Origin: Plasticicumulans acidivorans
GTDB taxonomy: Bacteria; Pseudomonadota; Gammaproteobacteria; Competibacterales; Competibacteraceae
Assembly (NCBI RefSeq): GCF_003182095.1
Contig: NZ_QGTJ01000004.1
Span: 292,607 to 356,606 of the forward strand
DNA length: 64,000 nt
Direction: 5' to 3'
The position numbers and the translations under genes are program-made. Under the pieces are notes generated by a model. The model had not been told where the DNA came from. It saw only the letters and a list, made by a program, of their open reading frames with translations, and did no database searches. Numbering within the stretch: the first letter of the stretch is position 1; each line of letters opens with the position of its first letter. Positions 46,223 to 55,002 of this stretch are shown here, one piece after another.

Positions 46223-48538
46223 ATGTCCGGCAGGCCGCGAAAGCCCTTGTTCCCCTGGCGCAAGTGGGGGCACCGACCTAATGACGTGCGCTTGGTCGAT
46301 GTCTTTCCGTCCGATCCGACTCCGTACCAGTTCGGTGAAAAGCTGCTGGAGGCGGTGAATACGGCGGCGAGCACGGTGGCCACGCTGCATGTCGCCTTCA
46401 TGGCACTGAGCGCCTATCTGGCGGTGACGGTGTGGAGCACCACGCACCTCGACCTGCTGAAGGAAAGCCCGGTGCGCCTGCCGCTGATCGACGTGCAGGT
46501 CGATTTGGTCAGCTTTTATACGGTGGCGCCGTGGCTGTACTGCCTGGTGCACCTCAACCTGCTGATCCAGCTCAACCTGCTGGCGCGCAAGGTCTGGGCG
46601 TTGGCCAAGGCGGATGATTACCCGCGCCTGGTCGAGCGGCTGCACGTATTTCCGTTTGCCCATTACCTGCTGCATCAGACCCACCCCTGGCTGCGACCGC
46701 TGCTGGCGGTCGCGGTGTTCGCCAGCGTGATCGGCGTACCGCTGCTGCTGTTGCTGTACGTGCAGATCAAGTTCCTCGCCTACCACTCGGAGGCAGTGAC
46801 CTGGGCACAGCGCTTGGCGGTGTGGACCGATGTCGCGCTGGTGGTCTGGCTGTGGCCACTGATCGCGTCGCGCAGCGGGCATTTTCTCGATGGTTTTCGC
46901 CCTGAAGCCTGCAAGATCGGGATCACTGCGCCCTGGTTATCGACACTGTGTGCGTGCGGGCTGGCGCTGGTGAGCGGAGGCGGGGCCTTGGTGGCGTTGG
47001 TGCCGGCTACGGTGCCGGAGCCGTCGGCTGAAGCTGCTGATGGTGCTGTAGTGCTGGTCGACGCAGAGGGGTTTGAGGCCATGCTGGTGCGTTTCGTTGA
47101 TCGCATCGGCGCATGTCGCCTGCTGGCGCGTGAGAGTGGCAAGGCGGCGTCCATTCCCAGGCAGCAGCTGGACAGATGTAAAGATATTGCTGCTTGGAGG
47201 GGGAGCGGTGTGCTGGGGCCGACTTTGTGGCCGACGGCGTGGTTATTTGATCCTCCCGTGCAGGAGTTGACTCAGGCTGGCGCAAGTGCTGCGCCGCTGA
47301 TACCACGCCGTTATCTCGACCTGCATGACGAAGTCCTGCTGCAGGAACAGCCGTCGGCAGAAACGCGGCATGCGCTGAGCAAGGACATCCCAGGAGCCGT
47401 GAATGGCGCCGATAACGCGAGTGCAGAGCGTGTGGCGCCCGTTACTGAACGGCTCAGCGATACCTTGCGCAAAGTGGTGCCGCTGAAATTACAGCAGCGC
47501 GATTTGCGCGGAGCCCGTTTGGAGCGGGCGGTGTTGCCGCTGGTGGATCTGAACAGGGCAAAACTGCAGGGGGCGAGTCTTATCGAGGCACAACTGCAGG
47601 GGGCGAGTCTTTTGGGGGCGCAACTGCAGGGGGCGAGTCTTGACTGGGCGCACCTGCAGGGGGCGCGTCTTTTGGGGGCGCACCTGCAGGGGGCGAGTCT
47701 TTTGGGGGCGCACCTGCAGGGGGCGCGTCTTGAGGATGCGCAATTGCAGGGGGCGCGTCTTGACTGGGCGCACCTGCAGGGGGCGCGTCTTGATGTGGCG
47801 CAATTGCAGGGGGCGAGTCTTTTGGGGGCGCACCTGCAGGGGGCGAGTCTTGACGGGGCACAACTGCAGGGGGCGAGTCTTATCGAGGCACAACTGCAGG
47901 GGGCGAGTCTTTCGGGGGCGCACCTGCAGGGGGCGAGTCTTGATAGGGCGCAACTGCAGGGTGCTGATGTTGAATACGCTGCCATTGATGATGCCTTGCT
48001 GGCCGGCGTTGCATTGAATGGCAGTCAGGGCACCTTGTCGTCCGCCGTTAACAGTTTGCTCATCGAGCCCGATTGGACGCCGCTGACGACTACACAGGTG
48101 GGTGAGCTGTCAGCCGCTGTGCGTCCATATCTGCAGGACGCTGAGTACGCTCGGTTCGAGGCGCGCCTGCAGTGGGCGATGAAGCCGGACGGAGGCCGTT
48201 TCCAGGCTGCGAAGGAAAAGGCTGGTTGTCACGGCCCGCAACGCCTCGGTTGTACGGAATCGGAGGATTGGCTGCCGCTGCTGGTTGAGTGGACGTGCGC
48301 TGCCTCCAGATCAGCGCCGGTTCGCGACAGCATGATCGATAGCATTGCCCCAGTTTTTGGCGATGCCGAGTTGCCGCCGGTGGCGGGAACCCTTTCCGTG
48401 TCGGCTCTCGTCCAGGCCCTGCTCGACGCGAAAGGGCAGCAGCGCTGTCCGAGTTTTACTGACAAAGATGTCGAGCGTCTGCGCGAAGTAGCCAAGCGCA
48501 ATCAGTCCAAGCCGCAAGCCGGCTCCAAGGCCCCCTGA
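46223..48538 (+). CDS. Membrane-anchored pentapeptide-repeat protein
   Basis: 771 residues. About five predicted membrane helices lie in the first third (about 50-72, 95-118, 158-181, 198-216 and 238-262). A linker (about 263-430) leads to a pentapeptide-repeat right-handed beta helix (about 430-600) built of units such as AxLQGASLxx, and a C-terminal soluble domain (about 600-771) with scattered cysteines follows. At DNA level the repeats are a near-perfect 30-bp tandem array (47561-47960). ATG 46223 follows GAGGTGG. No enzymatic motif is seen. Such proteins may act as scaffolds; the function here is unknown. It interrupts a block of glycosyltransferase genes. Confidence 0.85.
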   Translation: MSGRPRKPLFPWRKWGHRPNDVRLVDVFPSDPTPYQFGEKLLEAVNTAASTVATLHVAFMALSAYLAVTVWSTTHLDLLKESPVRLPLIDVQVDLVSFYTVAPWLYCLVHLNLLIQLNLLARKVWALAKADDYPRLVERLHVFPFAHYLLHQTHPWLRPLLAVAVFASVIGVPLLLLLYVQIKFLAYHSEAVTWAQRLAVWTDVALVVWLWPLIASRSGHFLDGFRPEACKIGITAPWLSTLCACGLALVSGGGALVALVPATVPEPSAEAADGAVVLVDAEGFEAMLVRFVDRIGACRLLARESGKAASIPRQQLDRCKDIAAWRGSGVLGPTLWPTAWLFDPPVQELTQAGASAAPLIPRRYLDLHDEVLLQEQPSAETRHALSKDIPGAVNGADNASAERVAPVTERLSDTLRKVVPLKLQQRDLRGARLERAVLPLVDLNRAKLQGASLIEAQLQGASLLGAQLQGASLDWAHLQGARLLGAHLQGASLLGAHLQGARLEDAQLQGARLDWAHLQGARLDVAQLQGASLLGAHLQGASLDGAQLQGASLIEAQLQGASLSGAHLQGASLDRAQLQGADVEYAAIDDALLAGVALNGSQGTLSSAVNSLLIEPDWTPLTTTQVGELSAAVRPYLQDAEYARFEARLQWAMKPDGGRFQAAKEKAGCHGPQRLGCTESEDWLPLLVEWTCAASRSAPVRDSMIDSIAPVFGDAELPPVAGTLSVSALVQALLDAKGQQRCPSFTDKDVERLREVAKRNQSKPQAGSKAP
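47561..47960 (+). repeat. 30-bp tandem repeat array encoding pentapeptide repeats
   Basis: Fourteen units in exact 30-base register, each containing C(T)TGCAGGGGGCG(A/C)GTCTT; thirteen are near-identical and the last has decayed. Variation is confined to positions coding for the solvent-facing residues (for example TTGGGGGCG, GACTGGGCG, ATCGAGGCA). Two units carry TTGCAG instead of CTGCAG. Because 30 is divisible by 3, unit gain or loss keeps the frame. Confidence 0.95.
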
Positions 48539-48565
48539 TCCGCCCGCTTCGATCTGCCGCCGCGT

Positions 48566-49228
48566 CTACTGCGGATCGAAGCGATAGCCGAACAGCTCGA
48601 TGTCCGGCTTGAAGCGTTCGCCGATCAGTTCGGCGAGTTCGTCGCTGTAATAGCTGCGGTAGTCCTTCTTGCGGTCGGTGGCCTGGCGCTTGTGCGGCAG
48701 GGGCGGGGGCTGGATGCCGATGCGGCGGCAGGCTTCTTCGAAGTCGGCCTGCAGGTTTTCGGTGCGGCCGATGAAGTTGACCAGCAGCTTGCCGTGCAGG
48801 TCGATGCAGTAGTCGGATTGCAGCTCGATGCTGGTGTCGACGTGAAACTGGTAGGGGCGCTGCGGATCGAGCTTCCAGCGGATGAACTGCTCGAAGGTCT
48901 CGATGTGCGCCATCAGGTGCGGGCGCTCGCGGCGGATGTGATGAAACGAGCTGACCTGCAGATCCCAGGGATTGCGCACGAAGACGAACTTGAACAGCTG
49001 CGCGAACAGCTCGTGCGGCAGCATCTCCTGCGCGGCGATGATCTTCGAGTGGCGCGGGAACTTGATGCCGAGGCGGTGGCCGCTGAGTGCCGACAGCCGC
49101 GAGCAGAGGAACTGCGCGTAGAACCACGGATCGCGCAGGCGCAGCGGCCGCAGCGCATCGCGCACCGAGGTGCCGCCGGTCTTGGCGGTGTGGACGAACA
49201 GGAAGTTGTACTTCAGCGACAGCAGCAT
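48566..49228 (-). CDS. Sulfotransferase family protein
   Basis: 220-residue P-loop sulfotransferase (Sulfotransfer_2-like), expected to move sulfate from PAPS to a hydroxyl on a carbohydrate. The N-terminal PAPS 5'-phosphosulfate loop is FLFVHTAKTGGTSVRDAL (residues 9-26), and the 3'-phosphate-binding motif is FVFVRNPWDLQVSSFHHI (about 82-99). No membrane anchor. It has no overlap with its neighbours and sits between the pentapeptide gene and the minus-strand glycosyltransferase run. A sulfated surface glycan is inferred. Confidence 0.85.
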   Translation of the reverse strand: MLLSLKYNFLFVHTAKTGGTSVRDALRPLRLRDPWFYAQFLCSRLSALSGHRLGIKFPRHSKIIAAQEMLPHELFAQLFKFVFVRNPWDLQVSSFHHIRRERPHLMAHIETFEQFIRWKLDPQRPYQFHVDTSIELQSDYCIDLHGKLLVNFIGRTENLQADFEEACRRIGIQPPPLPHKRQATDRKKDYRSYYSDELAELIGERFKPDIELFGYRFDPQ

Positions 49229-49344
49229 CGGGCTCTCCGTGCGCGAACTGGACGGCGCGCCATTGTCGGCGCGGCCTTGCGGGATTCAAAAGACCTGAAA
49301 CAGCGCATCGACATGGCGGATGGTTATGGGCGGGGCGGGCCTGC

Positions 49345-50451
49345 TCAGGCGTCGAGCACCGGCAGCAGCACGCGCAGGTAGGCGGCGCTCGCGGCCTCCT
49401 GCGTGTACTCGCTGACGGCTGCCCGCAGGGTTGCGGCCGGCAGCGGCGCGGCGAGCGTCGCGGCCATCGCGTCGGCCAGCGCGGCATCGTCGCCGACCGC
49501 CACCAGCCGGCCAAAGCGGCCGCCGGCGAGCACTTCGCGCGGCCCGGACGGGCAGTCGGTGGCCACGCTCGGCGTGCCCAGCGCCAGTGCTTCGGTGAGC
49601 ACGTTCGGCGAGCCTTCCCAGGCCGAGGACAGCACGAACAGCTGTGCGCGCGCCATCCACATATAGGGATTCGGTGTGAAGCCCGGCATCTCGACGTCGC
49701 AGGCGACGTGCAGCTCGGCGGCGAGCGCACTCAGCGCTGCGCGGCCGCGGCCCTCGCCGAGGATCACCAGCCGCGCCGGCTGCCGCGCGCGCAGGCGGGC
49801 GAAGGCGCGCAGCAGCGTCGGGAAGTCTTTCTGCTCGGTGAGGCGGCCGGCGCCGAGGATCAGCGGCACGTCGGGTACGTTGATCCACGGGTGGTCGAGT
49901 GGCTCCGCCGCCTGCGTGTTCAGCTGCGGCGTGATCACCGGATTGCGGATCACCGACAGCCGTGCGCGCGGCATGCCGCTGAGGTGCGCGGTGTCGTCGA
50001 GCACGCCCTGCGAAACCGCGACGATGTGGTCGACGTGGCGGTAGAACCAGCGCATCGGCGCCACCCGCAGCCAGCGGCTGAAGCCGGAGCGGCCTTCGAG
50101 CGCCGCCGACAGCGTGGTGCCGAGGCGACCGACCAGCCGGCAGTCGACGCCGGCGAGCCGGCGTGCCAGCACCGCGGCGCGGATCGCGCGGTCCTTGGCG
50201 GCGAGCAGCGCGCACGGGCGGGCGTGCTGCAGGTAGCGGGCGATCGCCGGCACCGCCAGCAGGCTGGAGCCGGCCTTGAGATCGAGCAGGCGCACGCCGT
50301 CCGGCAGCGCGCCGAGGTGCGCGCTGGCGGCGCGGATGGCGAGGATGTCGATCGCGATGCCGCGCGCGGCCAGCCCGGCGACCAGGTTGAGCACCATGCG
50401 CTCGACGCCGCCGGCACCGGAAAACGAGATCAGCACCGCCAGGCGCTTCAT
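49345..50451 (-). CDS. Glycosyltransferase D (GT4-type)
   Basis: 368-residue GT4-type enzyme, last in a four-gene coupled run (A'-B'-C-D). Motifs: SFSGAGGVERMVLNLVAGL at the N-terminus, LLAAKDRAIRAAVLARR, RLGTTLSAAL, GAGRLTEQKDFPTLLRAF, and SSAWEGSPNVLTEALALGTPSV. It is closest to C (50448) through the AKD/DKD and RLGTT blocks. Its start overlaps the C stop (ATGA). Substrate unknown. Confidence 0.85.
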   Translation of the reverse strand: MKRLAVLISFSGAGGVERMVLNLVAGLAARGIAIDILAIRAASAHLGALPDGVRLLDLKAGSSLLAVPAIARYLQHARPCALLAAKDRAIRAAVLARRLAGVDCRLVGRLGTTLSAALEGRSGFSRWLRVAPMRWFYRHVDHIVAVSQGVLDDTAHLSGMPRARLSVIRNPVITPQLNTQAAEPLDHPWINVPDVPLILGAGRLTEQKDFPTLLRAFARLRARQPARLVILGEGRGRAALSALAAELHVACDVEMPGFTPNPYMWMARAQLFVLSSAWEGSPNVLTEALALGTPSVATDCPSGPREVLAGGRFGRLVAVGDDAALADAMAATLAAPLPAATLRAAVSEYTQEAASAAYLRVLLPVLDA

Positions 50452-51560
50452 GGTGTGGGCTCCAGGCCGAGCGCCGCGGCGTAGGCGCGGGCGCTGGCCT
50501 CGACGCTGTAGGCGGCGGCAGCGGCGACCAGTTGTTCGCGCGCGGGCGGCGCATCGAGCAGGCCGGCCAGCGCGGCGGCCAGTGCGGCATCGTCGCCGAC
50601 CGCTACCAGCGGGCCGTGGCGGCCGTCGGCCAGCACCTCGCGCGGACCGGACGGGCAGTCGCAGGCTACCGCCGGCGTGCCCAGCGCCAGCGCCTCGACC
50701 AGCACGATGCCGAGTCCTTCCCAGCGCGAGGTCAGCGCGAAGGCGGCGGCATGCGCCATCGCCGGGTAGGGATTGGCGATGAAGCCGGGCAGGGCGACGT
50801 CGGCAGCGACGCCGAGTTCGGCGGCCAGCGCTGCGAGCTGGCCGCGGCGGCGGCCTTCGCCGTAGATCAGCAGCCGGCACGGCCGCGTCGCGTGCAGCCG
50901 GGCGAAGGCGCGCAGCAGTGTGGCGAAGTCCTTGCGCTCGGAGAGCTCGCCGACACCGAGGATCACCGGCACCGCGCTGTCCAGCAGCCAGGGATGCGGC
51001 GGCGGCGCGGCGGCCAGTGCCTGCAGCTGCGGCGTCACCACCGGGTTCGGCACCACCTGGATGCGCGTGCGCGGCAGGCCGGCGAAGGCGGCGAAGTCCG
51101 CGGCGACGCCCTGCGAGGGCACCAGCACGCCATCGGCCCAGGCGTAGAAGGTGCGCATCGACCAGCGCTGCGTCAGCCGGTCGAACAGCGGGCGGCTGGC
51201 CAGATTGGTCGATACCGTGGTGCCGAGGCGCACGTAGCCGCGGGTGTCGCCGCCGGCCAGCCGCCGCGCCCACAGCGCGGTGCGGTTGACCTTGTCCTTG
51301 TCGGAGAGCAGCACGCGCGGGCGCTCGCGGCGGAGGTAGCGCACCAGCGCCGGCAGCGCCGGCAGCACGTGGTCGCGGCCGAGATCGATGCGGCGCACGC
51401 CGGCCGGCAGCGGATCGAGGCAGGGGCCGTGGCCGCGGATGCCGAGCAGGTCGATGCGCAGGCCGTGCGCGGCGAGCGCCGGCAGCAGGTTGGCGACGAT
51501 GCGATCGACGCCGCTGTGCCCGGAGGTGGCGGCGAACAGCGCCAGATCCGGGCGGCTCAT
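50448..51560 (-). CDS. Glycosyltransferase C (GT4-type)
   Basis: 370-residue GT4-type enzyme. The N-terminus MSRPDLALFAATSGHSGVDR has SGVDR where other copies have GGVER. Further motifs: LLSDKDKVNRTALWARR, RLGTTVSTNL, GVGELSERKDFATLLRAF, and TSRWEGLGIVLVEALALGTPAV. It overlaps B' upstream and D downstream by four bases each. Substrate unknown. Confidence 0.85.
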   Translation of the reverse strand: MSRPDLALFAATSGHSGVDRIVANLLPALAAHGLRIDLLGIRGHGPCLDPLPAGVRRIDLGRDHVLPALPALVRYLRRERPRVLLSDKDKVNRTALWARRLAGGDTRGYVRLGTTVSTNLASRPLFDRLTQRWSMRTFYAWADGVLVPSQGVAADFAAFAGLPRTRIQVVPNPVVTPQLQALAAAPPPHPWLLDSAVPVILGVGELSERKDFATLLRAFARLHATRPCRLLIYGEGRRRGQLAALAAELGVAADVALPGFIANPYPAMAHAAAFALTSRWEGLGIVLVEALALGTPAVACDCPSGPREVLADGRHGPLVAVGDDAALAAALAGLLDAPPAREQLVAAAAAYSVEASARAYAAALGLEPTP

Positions 51561-52690
51561 CGCGGCGTCTCCGCCAGCAGGCCGAAGGCGCGCAGATAGG
51601 CATCGCGCGAGCGCTCCAGCGTGTAGTCGGCGACCGCCGCGCGCAGCGTCGCCGCCGCTTGCGGCGCGGCGAGCACGCTGAGGATCGCCGCGCGCATCGC
51701 GGCGGCGTCGAACATCGGGATCAGCGGTCCGTAGCGGCCGCCGGCGAGGATCTCGCGTGGCCCGGACGGGCAGTCGGTGGCCACGCTCGGCGTGCCGCAG
51801 GCGAGCGCCTCGGTCAGCACGTTCGGCGAGCCCTCGCGCTCGGAAGACAGCACGAACACCGCGGCGCGGCTCATCCAGGCGTGGACGTTGTCGACGAAGC
51901 CGGGCAGCGCGAAGCGGTCGGCGATGCCGAGCTGCGCGGCCAGCGCGGTGAGCCGCGCGCGCTCCTTGCCTTCACCGAGAATCACCAGGCGCGCGGCGCG
52001 CTCGCGCATGACGCCGGCGGCGGCCTCGACCAGCAGCTCGAAATGCTTGACCGGCGCCAGGCTGCCGGCACCGAGGATCACCGGCGGCTGGCCGGCGGCG
52101 AACCACGGGTGGTCGAGCGGCGCGGCGGCGCGCGCGGCGAGGTCCGGCACCAGCGTCGGATTGCGGATCACCAGCACCTGCGCGCGCGGCAGGCCGGCCA
52201 GCTCGGCGACGTCGTCGGCAACGCCGTCGGAGACGCAGATCACGCCGTCGGCGGCGCGAAACTGCGCGCGGATGCGCCGCGCATGCCACCAGCGGCGCAG
52301 CGGATTGCGCGGCGACATCTTCGGCCGCGACGACAGATGAATGCCGCAGCGCAGGAACACCTGCGTGCCGCAGTCGGCCGCATCGCGCGCGATCAGCGCC
52401 AGCGCATCGTCCTTGCCCTTGGCCGACATCAGCACCGCCGGCCGTTCGCGGCGCAGGTAGTCGATGGTGGCGCGGCGCTGCGCCGGGCGTTCGGCCGGCA
52501 GGCGGATCAGCCTGACCGCCGGGTCGAGGCGTTCGAGGTAGGGCAGCTCGCCGGGACGGGTGAGAAAATCGGTGGCGAAACCGGCCTGGGCGAAACCGCC
52601 GGCGAGCGTCACCATCATTTTCTCGACGCCGCCGTCGCTGAAGCTCGGGATGTAGACGGCGATGCGGGCGCCCGGCGGTGTGCTGCTCAT
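51557..52690 (-). CDS. Glycosyltransferase B' (GT4-type)
   Basis: 377-residue GT4-type enzyme, paralogue of B (43976). Shared blocks: PSFSDGGVEKMMVTLAGGF, LMSAKGKDDALALIARDA, FLRCGIHLSSRPKMSPRN then PLRRWWHARRIRAQFRAAD, ICVSDGVADDVAEL. The donor domain carries SSEREGSPNVLTEALACGTPSV. ATG 52690 overlaps the stop of A' by four bases. The open frame runs upstream to 53224, antiparallel gene shadow excluded. Confidence 0.85.
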   Translation of the reverse strand: MSSTPPGARIAVYIPSFSDGGVEKMMVTLAGGFAQAGFATDFLTRPGELPYLERLDPAVRLIRLPAERPAQRRATIDYLRRERPAVLMSAKGKDDALALIARDAADCGTQVFLRCGIHLSSRPKMSPRNPLRRWWHARRIRAQFRAADGVICVSDGVADDVAELAGLPRAQVLVIRNPTLVPDLAARAAAPLDHPWFAAGQPPVILGAGSLAPVKHFELLVEAAAGVMRERAARLVILGEGKERARLTALAAQLGIADRFALPGFVDNVHAWMSRAAVFVLSSEREGSPNVLTEALACGTPSVATDCPSGPREILAGGRYGPLIPMFDAAAMRAAILSVLAAPQAAATLRAAVADYTLERSRDAYLRAFGLLAETPR

Positions 52691-53796
52691 GCCAGGCCCA
52701 GCGCGTCGAGGTATGCGCTGGCGATGGTCGGCAGCGTGAAGCGCTGCGCCGCGGCCTTGAGCTCGGCCGCCGGCAGCGGTGCCGCCAGCGTCGCCGCCAT
52801 CGCCGTCGCCAGCGCCCCGGCATCGCCGACCGGCACCAGCCGGCCGTAGCGACCGCCTTCGAGGATCTCGGCGGGGCCGTCCGGGCAGTCGGTCGAGACC
52901 ACCGGCGTACCCAGCGCCAGCGCCTCGACCAGCACGTTGCCGAGCCCTTCCCAGGCCGAGGACATCACCAGCAGCCGCGCCTGCGCCATGTACGGGTACG
53001 GATTGACGGCGAAACCGGGCAACGCCACCTGCGCCTGCAGGCCGAGGCGGTCGATCTGCGCCTGCAGCTCGGCGCGCAGCTTGCCCTCGCCGAGGATCAG
53101 CAGCCGGTAGTCGGCGCCCTGCGCGCGCAGGCGGGCGAAGGCATCGAGCAGCGTCGGGAAGTCCTTCTGCGGCTCCAGCCGGCCGACACCGAGGATCACC
53201 GCCGGGCCGCCGTCGTGGAACCACGGGTGCTCCGGCGTCTGCGCCGCCTGTTCGCTGAGCCCCGGCGTCACCACCGGGTTGAAGATGATGCGCAGCCGCG
53301 CGCGTTCGAGGCCGAGCAGCTTTGCGGCGTCATCGGCCACGCCCTGCGAGATGGCGATCAGACCGTCGTTGCGCGGGTAGAAGCGGCGCATCTGCGCCAG
53401 CTGGCTGCGCGCCTTGCGCGGTGTCAGGCTGGCGAGCTGGGCGGTCTGGTTGGTGTTGAAGGTGCTGTAGACCGGCACTGCGACGCCGGCCAGCGCGCGC
53501 GCGCGCAGCACCATGGCATTGACCCGCGAGCGCTGGGTGAGCACCACGTCCGGGCGCTCGCGGCGCAGGTAGCGGGCGATGCGCGGCGCGCCGAACAGCG
53601 CATGCGAGGTGCGCACGTCGACGACGCGCACGCCGGGGCCGACCAGTTCGAGGTACGGGCTCTCGGTGCGGGCGAGCAGCAGATCGACGCGGATGCCGCG
53701 GCGGGCGAATTCATTGGCGAGGTGCACGCGCATCTTGCCGATGCCGCCGCGGGCAAGATCGGCAAGCACCATCGCGAGGCATTTGGCTTGGGCCAT
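52687..53796 (-). CDS. Glycosyltransferase A' (GT4-type)
   Basis: 369-residue GT4-type enzyme, paralogue of A (42879): both have LARGGIG near residue 14 and FYPRNDGLI or AYPRNDGLI near residue 145, and donor-domain blocks KDFPTLLDA, LLILGEG and EGLGNVLVEAL / EGFGNVLVEAM. It is the first gene of the minus-strand run A'-B'-C-D. Its promoter lies in the 102-base gap shared with the divergent gene at 53899. Confidence 0.86.
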   Translation of the reverse strand: MAQAKCLAMVLADLARGGIGKMRVHLANEFARRGIRVDLLLARTESPYLELVGPGVRVVDVRTSHALFGAPRIARYLRRERPDVVLTQRSRVNAMVLRARALAGVAVPVYSTFNTNQTAQLASLTPRKARSQLAQMRRFYPRNDGLIAISQGVADDAAKLLGLERARLRIIFNPVVTPGLSEQAAQTPEHPWFHDGGPAVILGVGRLEPQKDFPTLLDAFARLRAQGADYRLLILGEGKLRAELQAQIDRLGLQAQVALPGFAVNPYPYMAQARLLVMSSAWEGLGNVLVEALALGTPVVSTDCPDGPAEILEGGRYGRLVPVGDAGALATAMAATLAAPLPAAELKAAAQRFTLPTIASAYLDALGLA

Positions 53797-53898
53797 GGAA
53801 GGTTCGCTGAACGGCGAGAAGGCGGGCGCAGTATAGCGACTCGTTCGTCACGCGCGCCGGCTACAATGCGGCACTTTGCCGACCAAACCGCCATCGCG

Positions 53899-55002
53899 AT
53901 GCCATCGCTGATCTATCTTGCCTGGGGCCGCCCGCAGCGCCCGCGCGCCAATCTGATCCAGACCCTGCACACCGTTGAAGCGCTCGACGAGCTCGGCGCG
54001 CAGGTGCGTCTGTGCCTGCCGCCGCTGCCGCGCGGCTTCGACCTGGCCGGCTTTCTCGCCGGTATGGGCATTCGCCGGCCGCTCGATCTGCGCGCCTGCC
54101 CGAGCCTGCACCGGCGCTGGGGCGGCTGGCCGTTCGCGCTGCTGCACCGGGGCGAGCTGCGCCGCGCCGATGTCGTCTACACCCGCGTGCCGCAGCTGAG
54201 CCGGGTGCTGGCGCGCTTCGGCATCGCGCACTGGCTGGAGATCCATGACACCGAGCCGCTGGCGCAGGCCGGGCGGCTGGCGCCGCTGATCGCGCTGGCC
54301 GCCGCCGGGCGCATCCGCGGCTTCGTCACCGTCAGTGCCGCCGGGCGTGAGGCGCTGCTGGCTGCGGGCGCTGCCGCCGGGCAGGTCGCGGTGCTGCCCA
54401 ACGGCGTCGATCTCACGGCTTTCGGCAGCGTGCCGCCGCTCGGCGTGCAGGATTTCGCCGCGCCGCGTGCGCTCTACGTCGGCCGCATCAGCCGTGATCG
54501 CGGCCTGGGCCTGTTCGAGCGCATCGCCGCGGCCGGCACCCCGGTGACGCTGGTCGGGCCGCGCGACCACGATCCGGCGCCGGGCAGCGAAGGTCTGCGC
54601 GTCGAGCCGGCGGTGGCGCATGCGCGCGTGCCCGAGTGCTACCGCCCGGCGCAGCTGGCGCTGATGCCGTATCAGACCGATCTGGCCCACGCCACCTCGA
54701 TCAGTCCGATCAAGCTGTTCGAGGCGATGGCGGCCGGCCGCCTGGTGATCGCTTCGGATCTGGCACCGATTCGCGAGCTGGTGCAGGACGGCGTCAACGG
54801 CCTGCTGGTGGCCGCTGACGATGCCACTGCGTGGAATGCCGCGATCGCGCGCGTGCGCGCCGATCCGGCCTGGGCGCTGGCGATGGCCGAGCAGGGACGC
54901 CGCTCGGTCGAGGCGTTCAGTTGGCGGGCGCGCGCACAGCGCCTGTTGGCGCTGACCACTCCACAGCGGGTGGCCGGCTCTGTCTTCGGGAGTTCTTCGT
55001 GA
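53899..55002 (+). CDS. Glycosyltransferase E (GT4-type, distinct from copies A-D)
   Basis: 367-residue GT4-type enzyme. Its N-terminus (SLIYLAWGRPQRPRANLIQT) differs from the A-D copies; the acceptor domain contains HWLEIHDTEPLAQAGRL, and the donor domain PNGVDLTAFG, ALYVGRISRDRGLGLFE and SISPIKLFEAMAAGRLVIAS. A TACAAT candidate -10 lies near 53861. ATG 53899 was chosen. The next gene starts inside its stop codon (GTGA), so the glycosyltransferase and two membrane proteins form one coupled unit. Confidence 0.85.
   Translation: MPSLIYLAWGRPQRPRANLIQTLHTVEALDELGAQVRLCLPPLPRGFDLAGFLAGMGIRRPLDLRACPSLHRRWGGWPFALLHRGELRRADVVYTRVPQLSRVLARFGIAHWLEIHDTEPLAQAGRLAPLIALAAAGRIRGFVTVSAAGREALLAAGAAAGQVAVLPNGVDLTAFGSVPPLGVQDFAAPRALYVGRISRDRGLGLFERIAAAGTPVTLVGPRDHDPAPGSEGLRVEPAVAHARVPECYRPAQLALMPYQTDLAHATSISPIKLFEAMAAGRLVIASDLAPIRELVQDGVNGLLVAADDATAWNAAIARVRADPAWALAMAEQGRRSVEAFSWRARAQRLLALTTPQRVAGSVFGSSS

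Noticed and set aside
47561..47960. CRISPR array
   Set aside because: Units abut without unique spacers and encode an in-frame protein repeat; no cas genes are present.
47311..47985. Open frames on the minus strand and in another plus frame across the 30-bp array, with repeats such as RPLQVRPQKT or RGRVFWGRTC
   Set aside because: A 30-base repeat without stops in any frame keeps all frames open, so openness is a by-product; only the plus frame of the 771-residue protein has a plausible start, a matching N-terminus and a fold-consistent repeat.
52678..53898. A 407-codon N-terminal extension of the glycosyltransferase at 53899
   Set aside because: It is antisense to glycosyltransferase A' and has the composition of a shadow; the GT domain begins at 53899.
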